64,000 nt of DNA from contig JAODUP010001173.1 of assembly GCA_025642065.1 (NCBI GenBank), positions 1 to 64,000 on the forward strand. The letters are read 5' to 3'. The DNA is from Paralvinella palmiformis (Eukaryota > Annelida > Polychaeta > Terebellida > Alvinellidae). Position 1 is the first letter of the stretch; every line of letters begins with the position of its first letter. A program made the translations under genes and the position numbers. Positions 10,557 to 22,010 of this stretch are shown here, one piece after another. The notes under the pieces were generated by a model that searched no databases, was not told the origin of the DNA, and saw only the letters and a list, made by a program, of their open reading frames with translations.

Positions 10557-10956
10557 ACTTCAGTGTGCTCTAAACAGTGTGTGTTCATTTCGCGAATGGA
10601 TTTTCTACGTTTTACCACATGACACAAGTTTAGAATTTGTTACGTAGATTATTCATCAGGGATTACAATAATAAGTAAACATTATTAATTGCCTAGAAGG
10701 CATTAAATGCGATACATTTAAAAGATTAATGTGTGAAGTCCAATTGTAGAAATCTTACATAACTTAATGAAGTTGTTCAGAAACTGACACAATCCCAGTT
10801 GTAATGTTTTATAATACTGAATCAATGTAATGGACTAATCTTTCTAGTTATATAAAATAGGTGGAAACAGTTGAAAATTATTCTTTTTTTAAATTTTAAT
10901 AATTATGTTTCGTTTTTTTTACTGTTTCATAACTGTATTATTATTATTATTATTAT

Positions 10957-11075
10957 TAATCATACTGGAAACTAAATTATCAAAACTGATTATGTTATTG
11001 AGCGGGTAATAAGTTAGCTATAATTAAAACCAGATTTTGTGATTTCAGTAAATAGAAATGAAAACGCGTGTAAAT
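10957..11075 (+). repeat. Dispersed repeat, copy 1 (inverted copy at 20068-20186)
   Basis: About 119 bp, from 'AATCATACTGGAAACTAA' to 'AAAACGCGTGTAAAT', nearly identical (about four to six differences by eye) to the reverse complement of 20068-20186. Copy 1 is preceded by an ATT/TTA repeat. Confidence 0.85.
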
Positions 11076-14000
11076 GCTGTTGCCTGGAACAAACCCGTAC
11101 CTGGAAGCATAAGTTAGTTGATATGAACAATATCGCGCAGGTGAACGCATGATATTCAGTATAAAGAACGAAAAATACGTCATTGGTTTTTCCTTCCTAA
11201 CATCATAAAAACAAGTAAAATCCATGTTTGTATATATTTAAAGCAGAGAGCTTAAATATAGAGAGGCGTTACTCTTGCCGCGCCATGTTGAATTTTGAAC
11301 CAGTGGCGCCTCCAGCGACCGGAGGTATTTCTCAGATAAACAAAGCTCTCTGGTTGTCCACATGTGATTGTGTACATGTGTGCGCATGGTTGAAATGAAT
11401 TACCAATACTAGTACTATATGTTACATGATCACATACTCTTTTATTAATTAATACTTTAATTGTGCATACATGATATCGAAGGAAACGAAGCTCTGAAAC
11501 TGTAAATAAATAATTAAGTGATTTCACAGCCCAGTCACTTAATTAATTCATAGCCTACAATTTGCGATCACTTGACAGCTGATCAGAAAATAATTGAACA
11601 TGGTTTAGGTTATTTCACAGCTTTGTGTGTGGAAGTTTTTTTTAATGAAAACAATTAGGTATATATGGGGTAAATGCATACAAACATACTTTCATCATGC
11701 CATGCTGTTTATCATAGTCCATAAATTTTTATTTATTTGGATATAGACATATAATGATATATACAGCTATTATAACGCAACCATAACACAATTCACCATA
11801 TAATCATCATGTCCGTTTATCATATATTAACTAAAAAAATTATAAGTTCATTTAAAGTCTACACCTCAATAATATAGACCATACAATATAGGCCTGCCCA
11901 GCTGAGAACAAAAAATATACACGGAATATTAACAATGTTTATTTTTGTGCTAACATGTTAGAGATAGAGAAATTAGTACTTTCATACAATAAGCGGCATC
12001 AAATAGCTTGTGCCACAGGTTCATCTATAGTTACAATCAGTCATTTGTTATCAAAAATGGACAGAATAACCCAAGTTGCTTCCAGCTCTAAACAACCACT
12101 ACTACAAAAATATGACATTTAGTCCAGATCAGTGAACTGTTTAAAGTTATACAGAATATACCCAGAGATGTAATAGACACAAGCATTGACTACTGTAACA
12201 GATAACACCAGTACATCTGCAACAAAAAGATTGGCCTGTTTACATGGTATCTCATCATCATAGAACTTCGAGGACTGAAACAGAACAATACCTTATAAAA
12301 TTATGACTTGAACCAAGTGCATACACAATATGTAAACACATGTTTTCCTTTTTTCAAGTTGGTTATTTGATTTGATATACATTTAAGTTATGAAGAGAAG
12401 TATACCAATTAAAGCACATGAGCTGAACATTCAAATACTAATTCAGGTGCTGGTAATCCTTTTTTGTATTAAGATATGAAATGGGCTGACAAAATTTCAT
12501 TGGTTTGATGCATTGTTTCCTATCTGTTAATACCTTCCTCTTTGATTTCAGTGGATGCATGCGGTGGATTTGGCACATCAAAAATAGTTGGAAGAGCATT
12601 CTAGATAAGTTGTCTGGTTCATGAATTCCGTTTCAGTGAAGTGTATATGATACACTCTACAATTAGTATTCAAGTAATTTAAATCTTTCCTCATCATATA
12701 TCTGAACGACAACAATTAATAACCCATCTTTTACTTCTGTCAATAGAAAAAATAACAAAATGAATGTTTCTACCACTAGTTGAGGTATTTAATAATTAAT
12801 TTTATAACATTTAAATTATAAATAGAAATCCATATATATCAATAAGTACCAATTGCTTACGTTTAAAAATAAATATGGATGCAGGTGATCATGTAAATAC
12901 TCAGCTACTTATAATTATTGTAATTAGGGGAAAATTATCTGATTATAGTAATGTAATTTTAGAAGTCCAATTATATTATTAACAATAATAAAGTAAAATA
13001 TACCTCCCACCCATAACATCTTCTAGTGGCTCCAGTACATAACTGTAAGCTTATGTATATCTTACATACCTATTTTGTGATTAATAGGTTGATATTGATC
13101 AATAAAATTTAATAAGATTTTATTGAAACAAATATAGATCTAGATAGATCCTGCTTGGGCCTACTGCTTGGGTCATGTCAAGTAGGGGCGTGTCTACTTC
13201 AAATTGTTATGCTTATTTTTAAATATCCTTTATTTAAAAAGCCAGATCATATCAAATTTTTACACTAGCTTTCATTTCCTTTCGGGGATGTCTTTATTTG
13301 TGCATAATTTTTCTGTTACTGCAGCCGAAAGCGTCGCAGAATGAACCAGTGCCTTTACGAAGGGAGCTGTCCGTGACAATCTGCCTCCGGTCGCTAGGGC
13401 CCTGGCGTCCCATGTTAAAACGCGAAGTAACACGTCTTGTTATATATAGTCTTTGTTTAAAGGAATGTCTAGTGAATCCACACAAACTCCAAATGGATTC
13501 TTATATAAATCATATGCCACAAATCGTTTGGTCTATAATCACGGCGTAGGTTTCGTTTTCCGGAAATGTTTAGACACGTTTAGAGTCACGATAGTCAGCA
13601 TACGAGAGTAGAATTTACATTGCCGAGACTAAATCAAACCAAATTACTTTTCTGTAACACCTATATCATTTGACATGCCTATTTTTTTAGGAAAGTTAGA
13701 AAGACGGATTATGAACGAACGTTTGTGGTGCTTCAGTATGAAAAGATTCGACATTTTCATGGCTTCCTGAAAGGATCTTTTAGATTTAGGGTTATTTTTC
13801 TAGAATGGTAATTTAATACAACGAAACATCTTTAGTACTATGACACAAACATGGCCTAAACTGTATGAGGTTACAGTGTTATTTAAAATGGCATTTCTGT
13901 TTGCCAATTCGGAGAATGCTCACACATCAATACCGAACAAATTACGATTATTTCAATCAAATTTATTGTTCAACTTAAATGACACCGGAAAGCTTTAGAT

Positions 14001-14635
14001 GTTTAGTTACGAAGTTAATCAGTGAGGGTTTCAATGATACACACAAATAGTTGTTCGCGATTATAATATCACGTTTATCACAATTATTGTTCTTAAGAGA
14101 TCGTTCGTAACATTTGCGTGATGTCATAGCTTGCTTATTCAAATAGTAATGCATTCCACTATAGGTTTCTAAATACTGCAAAATATTGGACATTTTATTA
14201 ACTGATCACCAGGTTAAATACATTTTGGTCAGGCAAGATATTAACACAGTTTTTTAAATAATTTAGTAATCAGTTTGAAATAGGAGAGGATTGTTACAAA
14301 TAATATTTCGAATTATTCGGATATATCGTGGTATAGTTTTTGTCTTCATTTGCAGATAACGCAATTGTACAACATCATCACGTAAAAGGTGTTGGTTTTT
14401 TTATGTTGCCAGAAAATATTATAATAAACACATGAGTGAAAGCTGGTGAAAATTAAAACTTAAACTAATAGGCACTAATGTTTCTTACTAAACTCACATC
14501 ACTTATGATTAATCAACTAACGGGACAGATAATGTAATAGTTCAGTCGGTATTAATATAACGAACAGAATTAGACACTACCAAGTAGATATGCCGGAGAA
14601 AATCTGATGACGTCATAAGACGGATCATCTCGTGT
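11076..14635. other. Gene desert 3' of AGMO
   Basis: No supported gene. Open frames are short and AT-rich. At 13294-13413 the minus strand has an ATG frame ending in C-D-A-F-G-C-S-N-R, similar to the start of a THAP zinc finger, but it stops soon after and no donor site rescues it. The rest is low-complexity AT-rich DNA. AGMO's 3' UTR should lie at the right end. Confidence 0.4.
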
Positions 14636-14825
14636 CTAATCAATCTTGATGTCATCCTTGGGACAGAACATGTTGATCTTGAACGACCAAAGCACCAACG
14701 ACAGTATCGATGTGTAACGGAGAGCAGTCCAAAGAAGGGGGTAGAAGGCCAACATTGGCGCTATCATTCTTTCAAGTAGGAAGAAACATCCACAGCGGAC
14801 CACCTCCGACATGGTAACCCAAGGC
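14636..14825 (-). CDS. AGMO: AGMO exon 11 (last coding exon)
   Basis: Starts after CAG at 14828-14826, completes a split Lys codon, and runs 62 residues to TAG at 14636-14638. It encodes a hydrophobic C-terminal region (L-A-F-Y-P-L-L-W-T-A-L-R) consistent with the last membrane helices of the enzyme, then a short charged tail. The C-terminus is poorly conserved in the family, so assignment rests on splice phase and on continuity with exon 10. Confidence 0.85.
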
Positions 14826-15000
14826 CTGTTTAAAGTAATAAATACTCTGTGGTACTTCATCAGTAGGTAACGTATTTCCTATTTAGCATAATAGGTGCGC
14901 TGCTACTGCGGAGACACTATATTATGATAGCGAATGTTTTTGCTGGAACAATGCCTGTCGTTTACAATCTACAAATCAGTTTTCGTTCACAACTACTTAC

Positions 15001-15083
15001 TTCTGTTCCAGGAAATATCCGGAGTTGGAGACCGTCCAGAATAAGTAAACCACGATGAAGAACCATTCACCGGATTCCAAAAC
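15001..15083 (-). CDS. AGMO: AGMO exon 10
   Basis: 83 nt between a TTTAG acceptor and a GTAAGT donor, entering in phase 0 and leaving two bases. Encodes V-L-E-S-G-E-W-F-F-I-V-V-Y-L-F-W-T-V-S, a membrane helix, then G-Y-F-L-E-Q-K, similar to the S-I-G-F-L-L-D-Q segment of human AGMO. Confidence 0.88.
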
Positions 15084-15255
15084 CTAAATAATGAAGACAG
15101 AAAGAATATATCGAGTGTTACCGAAGACTTAAGAAATTAGTTTTCCTAAATGTAACACTTAAGAACACTTAAGCATCACGATAAGGTTTTCTATTTGACT
15201 GACTGTCTAGGTGTCTGATTATCTGTCTGTCTGCCTGTCCTGTCTGTGTACGTAC

Positions 15256-15369
15256 CTTCTTTGCCTGTGGTATCGTTCCGAACAAGATAATGGCCAATCC
15301 CAGAGTCCATGTCAGGTAAGCATAACACCAGGAAGGACTTTGTTTGTCGTAAGGCTTATCATCATATAT
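15256..15369 (-). CDS. AGMO: AGMO exon 9
   Basis: 114 nt, exactly 38 codons, with TTTCAG acceptor and GTACGT donor. Encodes a polar loop (I-Y-D-D-K-P-Y-D) and a membrane helix (L-T-W-T-L-G-L-A-I-I-L-F-G). This corresponds to the variable region after the conserved E-E-I-P motif. Confidence 0.88.
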
Positions 15370-15456
15370 CTGAAATAAGAAATGTGATATTAGATAACAC
15401 TAAACATAAATCACAGCCGAGTACTTAAAGAACAAAAGTATACCTTTATAACGCTG

Positions 15457-15498
<42 letters not shown>

Positions 15499-15499
15499 A

Positions 15500-16543
15500 T
15501 AGTAAGAGTTGGTTATAACGAAATTCAAGGGGACTGGGAATTCATTTCGCTATAATAGTACTTCGTTTTATCCCAGTTTTCAAATTAGTTACCAACGCAT
15601 GAGTGATAATTGGCGAAAAACCCCGTTTTTATTAGACACGGAACAAATGTGTTCCTAGTCTCTGATTGGATGATGAAAACCAAGAATTCATTTCATCTTT
15701 TATTTTCACATTCTCCTTAATGATTTTACATGAAAAAAACTGGTACAAGACACTGATTGTTGGAATTAAGCTGTTGCTGACTTGCTATATTATGAATGGC
15801 ATTCATATACGGAAACAAATGATGCGTATCAGGCAATAACTGAAGATAGATACTCAGTTTTGCACACAAGCCGACTGCTTCAGCATGAGATGGGGGCTTT
15901 GGTGAAGGATAATCATCTTCGTCATCATTTTCAGCACATATGTTGATAGTGTGCTACACGGGACCCCAAATTAGCAGTTTGGGTCTTAGCTTTAACTTTT
16001 TAGTCAAGTTTGTTAATAGCTTGCAACTCTGTTTCAAGAGATACTGGTTTACGTTTGGTAGCCATTGCGATATTTGATAATCTGATCTTGTTTTATCTTA
16101 TTGAAATTTGGGGAAGAGATCCCTGGCTGTCGCTTATTGGGCACAGCCACCTGGTGTTGACATCTGTTATAATGGGTGAAATGGCAGTTGTTTAACGTTG
16201 TCTGATAGAAAATTGTCTCTATTTAAACAGGTTGGCAAGCCAATCGAAAGTTCGTAGTTTATCATATGCCACAATACCCTTTGAAGTGACACGTGTCATA
16301 TTGGTTGTTGCTTTTGCTATTCTAATGATTTGAAACATGGTATTTCGTTATAACCAGCGCGATTTATATTGATTTAATGCTGCTGGAACCGAAAAAAAAT
16401 TACTTCGCTTTAACCACGTTTTAGTTGTATAAATTTCGTTATATCCCAGTATTTTCACTATGGAAGTGAATGGTCGGACCAGCTATCCACTTCGATTTAA
16501 GATAACATTTCGTTATATCCTAGTTATTTAAATCCAACTTTTA

Positions 16544-16546
<3 letters not shown>
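15500..16546 (-). mobile_element. Tigger/pogo-like deletion derivative in AGMO intron 8
   Basis: Both ends carry related terminal repeats: left AGTAAGAGTTGGTTATAACG, right (reverse complement) CAGTAAAAGTTGGATTTAAA. More copies of 'TTTCGTTATA' lie inside each end. On the minus strand a short frame near 16060-15990 starts M-A-T-K-R-K and continues S-L-E-T-E-L-Q-A-I, like the N-terminal helix-turn-helix of Tigger transposases. It is followed closely by a segment like their C-terminus (acidic stretch then P-P-S-H-A-E-A), so the catalytic domain is deleted. Both flanks are TA microsatellite, matching a TA target. Confidence 0.65.
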
Positions 16547-16582
<36 letters not shown>

Positions 16583-16812
16583 GCAGAATTCAATTTTTAT
16601 TAACGCTAATTAGGCTTGGGATGCTTGATTAACCATCTTTCCATTCCGCGGTATCTACATATGTTGGTTTAGTTAAAATCGTTCTGCAGATTAATGTCAA
16701 ACATTAAGATTAGCCAATTTATAATTCCATGTCGTTCTTATACACACATGGTGTTTATTTTCTCTTTACAATTCGCTCGAGAAAAACACAGCCCGATTTG
16801 GCGCTACAAATC

Positions 16813-16941
16813 TTTGGTGTTTTACGGCCACTTTTCTGCACAAAGTAGGGCAAATGGTTCGAGGGACCGCCAAAGGTAATGAGGCGAAATCAAAGATGAA
16901 AGACCCTCCAGGCATGACCACCCCAGAGATTTGAACTGGAT
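16813..16941 (-). mobile_element. tRNA-derived SINE family A copy in AGMO intron 8
   Basis: Reverse-oriented copy: TTTTACGGCCACTTTTCTGC, CCGCCAAAGGTAATGAG and the B-box region GAGATTTGAACTGG. The A-box end is missing. Confidence 0.7.
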
Positions 16942-17046
16942 TTCGCACTATAACAGTAATAATAATAATAATAATTTTTGCAGTAGAAGTTGTAGTATAA
17001 CAATTATTTATTTATTTATTATTATTAAAATCAAGTTTTTATGTAC

Positions 17047-17181
17047 CTGGGGAATCTCCTCGTAAACGCCCAACCTTGGTTTGCCAGGTTCCCAGCCAGG
17101 TCCTTTTATGAAACAGTAGATTCTGTCAGTCCAATTATCATAGCTGGCGGCACGCATGGCAATCGACTTCATGTATGTGAA
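17047..17181 (-). CDS. AGMO: AGMO exon 8
   Basis: 135 nt, 45 codons, phase 0 on both sides. Contains F-I-K-G-P-G-W-E-P-G-K-P-R-L-G-V and E-E-I-P-Q, which matches the human F-K-G-P-G-W-G-P-G-K-P-R-L-G-L and E-E-I-P segment almost residue for residue. This is the most diagnostic AGMO-specific stretch, absent from other fatty-acid hydroxylases. Confidence 0.95.
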
Positions 17182-17449
17182 CTGTAAATGTATAAAACAC
17201 AATATAGTAATGTTTATCTTTAATAACTACATTAATAACATCAGTACATAAATATTCAAGTCAATCAAACTTGGACAATTAATATTCCATAATTAATAAT
17301 CTTCAATAGTCAAACTTAAAACGAAGTGAATATTTCTTTTAGTTCTATATATATTATCATGTTATACTGAAATAATGGCTAGAATAATGTTATTTTGTTG
17401 TTAGTAAAAAATGACAAAAATATTAGAAATGGATGTGATCTCGCATTAC

Positions 17450-17535
17450 CTGGATAGCGATAGGATCAAATGACGTTATTCTGGATACCAAGCCAAAGGA
17501 TAGTGGAATGTCCTCACGGAAAGGCGTGAACGTGC
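17450..17535 (-). CDS. AGMO: AGMO exon 7
   Basis: 86 nt, CAG acceptor, GTAATG donor. Begins by completing a split Gly codon and encodes T-F-T-P-F-R-E-D ... F-G-L-V-S-R-I-T-S-F-D-P-I-A-I-Q, aligned with the human T-F-E-A-E ... Y-G-L-T-H-P-I-N-T-F-E-P-I-K-V-Q. Confidence 0.92.
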
Positions 17536-17717
17536 CTGTAATAGGTTATTAACGTTGAGGTATAATTCGAGTTTCAAATGCATAAGTACTTCATAGGTCA
17601 AGGTACCTTCGAATGTGTTCATCGTTGGCAATCATATCTTTATTCATCAGCGTACGAAAACTAATTAATGTTATCAACAATAATTTCAACATTTATACCA
17701 ACTAATTAGTAACTTAC

Positions 17718-17850
17718 CAAGTAGATAATCCCAAATAGACAGCACGGCTCCATAATTCTTATCAATACAGTATCTATTCCTGGCGTGATGGACGCGATGT
17801 AAACGAGGGGTTATGATGACCTTGCCCATCCAATCCGGTCCTTCAAAAAT
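17718..17850 (-). CDS. AGMO: AGMO exon 6 (catalytic His cluster and RNRYCIDKNYG)
   Basis: 133 nt with ACAG acceptor and GTAAGT donor. Encodes P-R-L-H-R-V-H-H, the third histidine motif of the di-iron centre, followed by A-R-N-R-Y-C-I-D-K-N-Y-G-A-V-L and I-W-D-Y-L. Human AGMO has H-H-R-V-H-H-G-R-N-R-Y-C-I-D-K-N-Y at the same place. Confidence 0.96.
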
Positions 17851-18003
17851 CTGTAAAAGGAACGAGTACTTGATTTTTACTTTCTAAACAAACCGCGATG
17901 ATCGATGTTCTGAATAGTATCTCTTTTAATACCACGTTTACTGGGTAGGAGATTTTCTTTTATTCTTCTATAATCAGCGCTATAGTACATCTTCTATGCT
18001 TAC

Positions 18004-18099
18004 ATTCGTATGCACCCACAGCTGTGAGATATAATTCAGTTGGTAATGGGTGTAAAACATCGCCGGGTGGAAGAAAAATGCCATCGGCAAATAGAACAT
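18004..18099 (-). CDS. AGMO: AGMO exon 5
   Basis: 96 nt, 32 codons, phase 0 both sides. Two membrane-associated stretches end in Q-L-W-V-H-T-N, equivalent to human Q-F-W-I-H-T-E, which holds another metal-ligand histidine. Confidence 0.94.
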
Positions 18100-18400
18100 C
18101 TGAAAGTCAAAACATTAAATACACAATACACCCAAAACAAAACACAGCGTGAACAGTTTATTATTACAGTAAATGCTTCAGTCTCGTTTGTTTGTGTTTG
18201 TTTGTATGTCGTAAAAATTATAATGGCTCCCTTTCTTATCTTCGATTAATCTTTTTTTACATTTTATTTTTCTTAATTTTTAGCTGAGAAGGAACGAATT
18301 AAACTTACATCGGATAAGGATATCCGGGGATTGAATTTACTAAGTACAACGGAGATTTTTAAAATAAACGAAGAAATTTAATCAAATACTTTGCGCTTAC

Positions 18401-18504
18401 AATGGCAATCTGTCTGTTGAATGTTGGTAGCCTGTAGCCTGCCATGATGTTGATCTCGTCCGACGTGTGATGAACGGAGTGGAACGCCCAGACAAAGTTC
18501 ACTT
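18401..18504 (-). CDS. AGMO: AGMO exon 4 (second His motif)
   Basis: 104 nt. Completes the Glu codon of the H-R-A-A-H-E motif begun in exon 3 and encodes W-A-F-H-S-V-H-H-T-S-D-E, the H-x-x-H-H motif that binds the di-iron centre (human W-A-G-H-Q-T-H-H-S-S-E-D). Confidence 0.95.
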
Positions 18505-18595
18505 CTGTGAATGTATATAGGAGAGGCTTAAATAATTATATATTGTAATTGGCGTCTTATCTCTCTATATATCTATCTATCTATCTACCTACCTA

Positions 18596-18629
<34 letters not shown>

Positions 18630-18805
18630 GAACACTGAAGTCTGAAACACTGCTTGTGGGATTCCCAAATTGCTAAACGCATTACCTTAACTTATTCATA
18701 ATAATTATTCACTATATTGAATTTCATACTCCTGATCTAATTTGCTAGACAAGTAATTCTTATTTCTACTGATGGTGTATCATTACCTGAAGGAAAGACA
18801 CTCAC

Positions 18806-18957
18806 CGTGGGCAGCTCTGTGCCAAAGATAGCTTCCAAGGTCGCAGGCAAAGAAGCAAACGATCCAAGCAGAAACCGAGTTCCACGGAAGATCCATAATT
18901 CTGTATTTGTCGTGTATCATGCTGAACCACGTGAACTCTATGTTACCTAGGATGGTC
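18806..18957 (-). CDS. AGMO: AGMO exon 3 (first His motif)
   Basis: 152 nt with GCAG acceptor and GTGAGT donor. Encodes D-K-Y-R-I-M-D-L-P-W-N-S ... C-F-F-A-C-D-L-G-S-Y-L-W-H-R-A-A-H, the H-x-x-x-H signature. Human AGMO reads E-N-Y-R-L-F-N-L-P-W-D-S ... V-D-F-G-Y-Y-W-F-H-R-M-A-H. Confidence 0.95.
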
Positions 18958-19184
18958 CTGCAAGCGAACATATAAAGCTGGTAATTATTGGAAATCGGCA
19001 TTGCACGCTCAGACACCGAATATAATCTATAATTTTAATGAATGCACTGAACACGGAATATAATATAATTTCTGCTTCGACGTCATCAGAGAGCGATATA
19101 GCATCTTTGGCTAGGATGCACTTCTGATGAATCATATTTTCGAAAATGTTTGCGTAAGTCTGATTAGGTTACACCAATACATAC

Positions 19185-19312
19185 GATGACAAGAAGAGTA
19201 GAATTGCTGTGCAGACGCTCATGAGAGAGTGATTCCATCGCGGTAACTCTTTGCCTCTAGCCAGTAAGCCTATTATTTCGAACACGACTAAGAATGGCAT
19301 ATACGAAATAAC
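19185..19312 (-). CDS. AGMO: AGMO exon 2
   Basis: 128 nt. Encodes a membrane helix (Y-M-P-F-L-V-V-F-E-I-I-G-L-L) and R-G-K-E-L-P-R-W-N-H-S-L-M-S-V, matching human L-K-G-K-P-P-G-R-L-D-D-A-L-T-S-I. Phase 0 in, two bases out. Confidence 0.93.
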
Positions 19313-19588
19313 CTGTCGGATATAATGGGAATATTTGCTATACGGTCATAAGAGCGGCACTGCAATGGACCTGCTTAAAGGTTGTAGTGACCATTTCATA
19401 CAAAATAAACTTCTGGGTATATTTATAATTATCCCGCCACCATGCGCGATCTATTTATTGCTGGGACATTGTAGCATACAAAACAGATGCGAAAGGTTCT
19501 TTTTTTTAAATCGAAAGCCGGTTAATCGGGAGCTGACTCTTTTGATATATTATATCTGCGCGTATGTTAATTATGAAGATACGCTTAC

Positions 19589-19792
19589 CCTGGTGAACAT
19601 GTTCGGCACTTCAGCTAGCGTCTTGAACATGGTTTCTCTCGGTGTCCATAAATAGAAGTGGCATCTCAGAGAGAAGATCATGTCCTGTACCGTGTATGGC
19701 ATTATGTCCTTCATGGCAAGACCGGCTTCCGACAGTCCCGTGCCGTTCTGTGCCATGATGCTGATGTCAATAGGTGGCACTTCGAACTCCAT
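19589..19792 (-). CDS. AGMO: Alkylglycerol monooxygenase (AGMO), first coding exon; gene overview
   Basis: ATG at 19792-19790 starts a 68-codon exon. An acceptor at 19815-19814 shows a short 5' UTR piece (19793-19813) and at least one non-coding exon upstream. It encodes L-W-T-P-R-E-T-M-F-K-T-L-A-E-V-P-N-M, like human T-M-K-P-S-E-T-S-F-Q-T-L-E-E-V-P-D-Y. The eleven exons (19792 down to 14636) join without a frame break into 474 residues; human AGMO has 445, the excess being mostly N-terminal. AGMO is an ER multi-pass, tetrahydrobiopterin-dependent di-iron enzyme that cleaves the O-alkyl bond of ether lipids. All histidine clusters are intact, so it should be active. The promoter was not located; DNA at about 20335-20600 is richer in CpG and is a guess. 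Confidence 0.93.
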
Positions 19793-19835
19793 TATGGTGG
19801 GATGTGGCGTAACCTGGAATAGTTTGTTACATAGG

Positions 19836-19868
19836 ATTAAACAACAACAACAACAACAACAACAACAT
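19836..19868. repeat. (CAA)n microsatellite
   Basis: About nine CAA units just upstream of AGMO's first coding exon. The poly-Gln and poly-Val frames across it are artefacts. Confidence 0.95.
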
Positions 19869-20067
19869 TGTTGTTACAAATGCTACTACTATTGCTAATG
19901 CTATTTATATTACTGATGTTATTATTAATATTTGTATAACTGCTAAGATTAATCTCGATTCTGCTCCTCATGTTATAAATCCTTTCAGTCCTATTGGTAT
20001 TAATTTTAATCCTACCCGTTTTGTCAGTGTCATTAATAAATAATAATAATAATATTAATAATAATAA

Positions 20068-20186
20068 ATTTACACGCGTTTTCATTTCTATTTACTTAAA
20101 TCACAAAATCTGGTTTTAATTATAGCTAACTTATTACCCACTCAATAACATAATCAGTTTTGATACCTTAGTTTCCAGTATGATTA
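20068..20186 (-). repeat. Dispersed repeat, copy 2 (inverted relative to 10957-11075)
   Basis: Near-identical to the reverse complement of copy 1, and flanked on both sides by AAT repeats (20040-20067 and 20186-20217). The position suggests the AAT tract is part of the element's tail or its target. Confidence 0.85.
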
Positions 20187-20219
20187 ATAATAATAATAAT
20201 AATAACAATAATAATAAAT

Positions 20220-21280
20220 TGCTGATGAAATGTTAAATGTGATATTCTCTTATTTCATGCTAATATATCCTCATGAGCATCGATGACTACATTTCAAGCA
20301 CTTCTTTGCTCATTACCAGTTCTTTCTTAACTTCTCCTGCTATTCCAGCCACGCGATGTCAGATGGACCGCCGCTTTGTTTCCGAAGTGACCGACGCCGT
20401 TACTCTATCTGTTATAAGCAGAACTTATCAGTTATCGGCAGCCTTCATGTCGGGTAAAAATAGACGGTGATGCTATTTCTATCTAGTCATATGCTTAAGC
20501 GATGCCGTTTTAGTTCATTGTTAGGCGACGACGAGTTCATAAACTGGGCGTTTGCGTTGATCGGTAATGAGGAACGTGTCTCCGTGCAGGTAGATGGCTA
20601 ATTGGTTATTTAGAAGCATAACGTTCCTTATCGGGATTTCTGATTTATTCCGTCGTTATGAAATTGTATTAGAATTTGATATGGTTTTGAACAAAATCTT
20701 TTCGCTTCATATTCAATATCGATTGATTTCTTATCGGAAGGATATCCGAAGACAACTTATAAATACACGTTACAACGCAATATTCGAACATATTAATTAA
20801 GGCTAACATACTTCACCTTAAGTGCCCTAGCTCGCCTACAATGGTGAATATTCTTATGTAGTACAGCAAAAGATTGTGTTATAAGAAATTATGCTGTGGG
20901 GCGTTAATAATAGCAAAATCGCTAATTATTGACATGTACAACAAGTTATCAATATTATGGCAAAATAATCAAGAAAAATCGTTCCTAATTTATATCACCT
21001 TCAACAACTTTCTTTAATTGGATTGCTCGTTTGTGGATGATGTCATCGGGAGTTTTGTTGCTAAAGAGAAATTAGCGGATATTGTCTGAGATGGTGCTTC
21101 AGCAAAGTCGAGATTTATTTGTAGATTAGCAATATGGATACAACATATTTCTGAACAGATCACAGGCTCGCATATGATGGTTGTTAGCGCATTGCACTAC
21201 ATGCGTCAAGAACATAGAATCGAAATCCAGTTTATTAATGGAATGGTTTTAAATTCTTATATCACTTCCCTGGTGTAGAA
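20220..21280. other. Upstream region of AGMO, no coding gene
   Basis: Unique-looking sequence. 20335-20600 has more CpG and GC than its surroundings and could hold the AGMO promoter or a non-coding first exon; no core element was recognised. The rest is AT-rich with no long frame. Confidence 0.3.
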
Positions 21281-21282
21281 GT

Positions 21283-21424
21283 CATCACTCACTCATTCAC
21301 TTATTCGTTCACTTATTCACTGAATCATTCGCTTACTGATTTACTGACTGACTGACTGACTGACTGGCTGACTGACTGACTGACTGACTCACTGACTCAC
21401 TCACTGACTCACTCACTCACTCAC
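21283..21424. repeat. Tetranucleotide satellite of ACTC/ACTG units
   Basis: Degenerate TTCACTTA units pass into near-pure GACT repeats and then CACT repeats, about 140 bp in all. Confidence 0.9.
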
Positions 21425-21660
21425 TTTGTTCAACCAAACGATTAGACGATTAAATTAATCACATTTATAACACGAACATATAAAACAGTATTTAGAGAAC
21501 AAAAATTCAATGTAAACCTTTAAATGCGGATTCAAAGTAATCAAGTAATCTGTATATTTGTGGTTTTGTCATAAATCAGTCGTCCCTCGACTTTATTTAC
21601 TAGATTTAACAAACGCCAAAGATAAACAAGATCAGATATTTACGGCAGTGATGATGATGA

Positions 21661-21709
21661 TTGATATTTTACGTCAACTTTTGTGCACGTGATAGGCTAA
21701 ATGGACCGG
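21661..21709 (-). mobile_element. SINE family A body fragment
   Basis: ACTTTTGTGCACGTGATAGGCTAAATGG matches the body of other reverse-oriented copies (39971, 43708). Short, with no head. Confidence 0.6.
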
Positions 21710-21963
21710 TTTACGGCATTAACCACTTACACAATTATCAGAGAAACAAGTTTTAATTTGGCTCTAATAAATTAAATAATGCCATTATAGGTGCATTTTA
21801 TTTTAAAGTTTTAACCTTCCATCTCCTCTAGTACGAACATTTTAAACTCAGATTGGTAGCATTTAGGATAGAAAAAAAAGATGCAGATCAATAAGTGTAC
21901 TTGAAATAAGATAGAATTGAAAGTCTGATTTCGCTTGGGTTACTGTGAATCAAACACACGAGT

Positions 21964-22007
<44 letters not shown>

Positions 22008-22010
<3 letters not shown>

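Noticed and set aside
13294..13549. THAP-like start C-D-A-F-G-C-S-N-R on the minus strand, and a T-rich acceptor on the plus strand
   Set aside because: The minus frame stops after 40 codons without a donor site, and the rest of a THAP finger is not found; the plus frame has no recognisable domain.
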